DNA of 6,905 nucleotides, from the NCBI GenBank assembly GCA_946478765.1, contig CAMLDH010000211.1, forward strand, positions 1 to 6,905, given 5' to 3'. Shown piece after piece: positions 6,216-6,905 of the stretch (its first letter is position 1; each line of letters starts with the position of its first letter). The position numbers and the translations under genes are program-made. A model generated the notes under the pieces. That model had not been told where the DNA came from and did no database searches. It saw nothing but the letters and a program-made list of their open reading frames with translations. This DNA comes from an uncultured Oxalobacteraceae bacterium (GTDB lineage: Bacteria; Pseudomonadota; Gammaproteobacteria; Burkholderiales; Burkholderiaceae).

Positions 6216-6872
6216 CTACCTCGCCGCCACTCTCACGCCCTCCCGCACCCGATCATCCGGATGAACAATCACCTGTTCCCCGGCCTTGATGCCCGACACG
6301 ACCTGCGCGTCAAGGCCGTTGCGCTGGCCGACCGCCACGCGGCGCTTGACGGCTTTGCCTTGTTCAACCGCGAACGCGGCCCAGCCGCTGCCGTCGCGGA
6401 ACAAGGCGCTGGCGGGGATTTGCAACACGTCGTTCGCTTCCCAGACGATGAAACCGGCTTCGACCCGGTAGCCGTCGCCGAGACGTTGCCACCGGGCGGG
6501 CGGGGAGGTGAAGGCGACGATGATCCAGACGCGTTGTTCTTCCACGCCCAGCGCAGAAACTTTGGTGAAGCCGGCGGGCTCGACCACGCGCACCGCGCCT
6601 TCGAGCACGCCATCGCCGCCCCAGCGTTCGAATACGACGCGGGTGCCGGGATGGATGCGCACGGCATCGGCTGACAACACGTCTACTTCGACTTCCAGCA
6701 CGCGCGGGTCGCCGATGTCGATCAGCGGCTGACCGGCGGCGACCGTGCCTTCGCTTTTGTGCGCGATCTTGAGCACTTGCCCGGCCACGGGAGAACGGAC
6801 GGCAACCGGTTCGGCGCTGCCGCCGCTGGCGGCATATTTCAGGGCGGTGCGGGCCGCTTCCAGCTCATGGCG
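6216..6872 (-). pseudogene. HlyD/RND-type periplasmic adaptor (membrane fusion protein), N-terminal half missing
   Basis: Such adaptors link an inner-membrane ABC or RND pump to an outer-membrane channel. The frame is open from 6872, giving 218 residues against a usual 350-400. Visible in order: the end of the coiled-coil hairpin (HELEAARTALKYAASGG); the second lipoyl half-motif (AVRSPVAGQVLKI, then EGTVAAGQPLIDIGD); the beta-barrel domain with VFERWGG; a region with IPASALFRDG; and a membrane-proximal C-terminal domain (GLDAQVVSGIKAGEQVIVHPDDRV). The signal peptide, first lipoyl half and most of the hairpin are absent. A GTG at 6788 lies inside the lipoyl motif and is not a believable start. 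Upstream the frame meets a TGA at 6873-6875, preceded by unrelated beta-barrel-like sequence, so the gene is broken by rearrangement or by misassembly. G/C-ending codons match hmp and not the central genes. Confidence 0.8.
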
Positions 6873-6905
6873 TCAGAACGAGTACTTCAGGCCGAGCTCG
6901 ACGCT
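6873..6905 (-). CDS. Possible C-terminal end of an outer-membrane beta-barrel protein (fragment)
   Basis: Reading in from the right edge on the minus strand gives SVELGLKYSF and then TGA. Alternating hydrophobic residues ending in a terminal phenylalanine are the usual last strand and assembly signal of porins and TonB-dependent receptors. Only ten codons are visible, so the protein cannot be named. The stop codon abuts the broken HlyD frame with no intergenic space, which makes this a rearrangement or assembly junction and not a normal operon boundary. Confidence 0.45.
   Translation of the reverse strand, partial: SVELGLKYSF

Noticed and set aside
6216..6788. Complete 190-residue HlyD-like gene starting at GTG 6788
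   Set aside because: The lipoyl and coiled-coil sequence continues in frame upstream of 6788, so this GTG is an internal valine of a broken longer gene.

Overview
The window suggests a high-G+C Gram-negative bacterium, probably a betaproteobacterium of the Massilia/Duganella (Oxalobacteraceae) kind. That placement is an impression from codon use and from the style of the flavohemoglobin, TonB-dependent receptor and HlyD proteins; it is not proven. Both ends of the window cut or break genes.

Layout. (1) Bases 3-905 (+) are the 3' three quarters of a flavohemoglobin (nitric oxide dioxygenase, hmp), followed by a nested inverted repeat and a clear intrinsic terminator (975-1005). (2) Bases about 1051-1646 are a degenerate partial copy of the locus to the right. 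It joins the first 65 codons of the receptor gene plus its leader to two separate pieces of the TPR gene, with about 715 bp and 595 bp deleted at the joins. (3) Bases 1677-4388/4394 (-) are an intact 905-codon TonB-dependent outer-membrane receptor. (4) A divergent intergenic region of about 320 bp follows. (5) Bases 4717-6090 (+) encode a 457-residue protein with one transmembrane segment, an unassigned extracytoplasmic alpha/beta-like region and C-terminal TPR repeats. (6) Bases 6216-6872 (-) are the C-terminal half of a HlyD/RND-type periplasmic adaptor, broken at its 5' side, where it abuts the last ten codons of what looks like another outer-membrane beta-barrel gene (6873-6905).

How it fits together. 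The receptor imports an unknown ligand across the outer membrane. The TPR protein probably sits in the inner membrane with its repeats in the periplasm. They are divergently transcribed, and a remnant containing pieces of both genes lies next to the intact pair, so the pair appears to have been duplicated as one unit and one copy has decayed. The block is visibly less G+C-rich than the hmp and HlyD flanks, consistent with an accessory islet between core genes. I found no transposase, integrase, CRISPR array, tRNA or rRNA. The main points for follow-up are the mosaic remnant, the receptor/TPR pairing, the unclassified middle region of the TPR protein, and the broken HlyD junction at the right edge.
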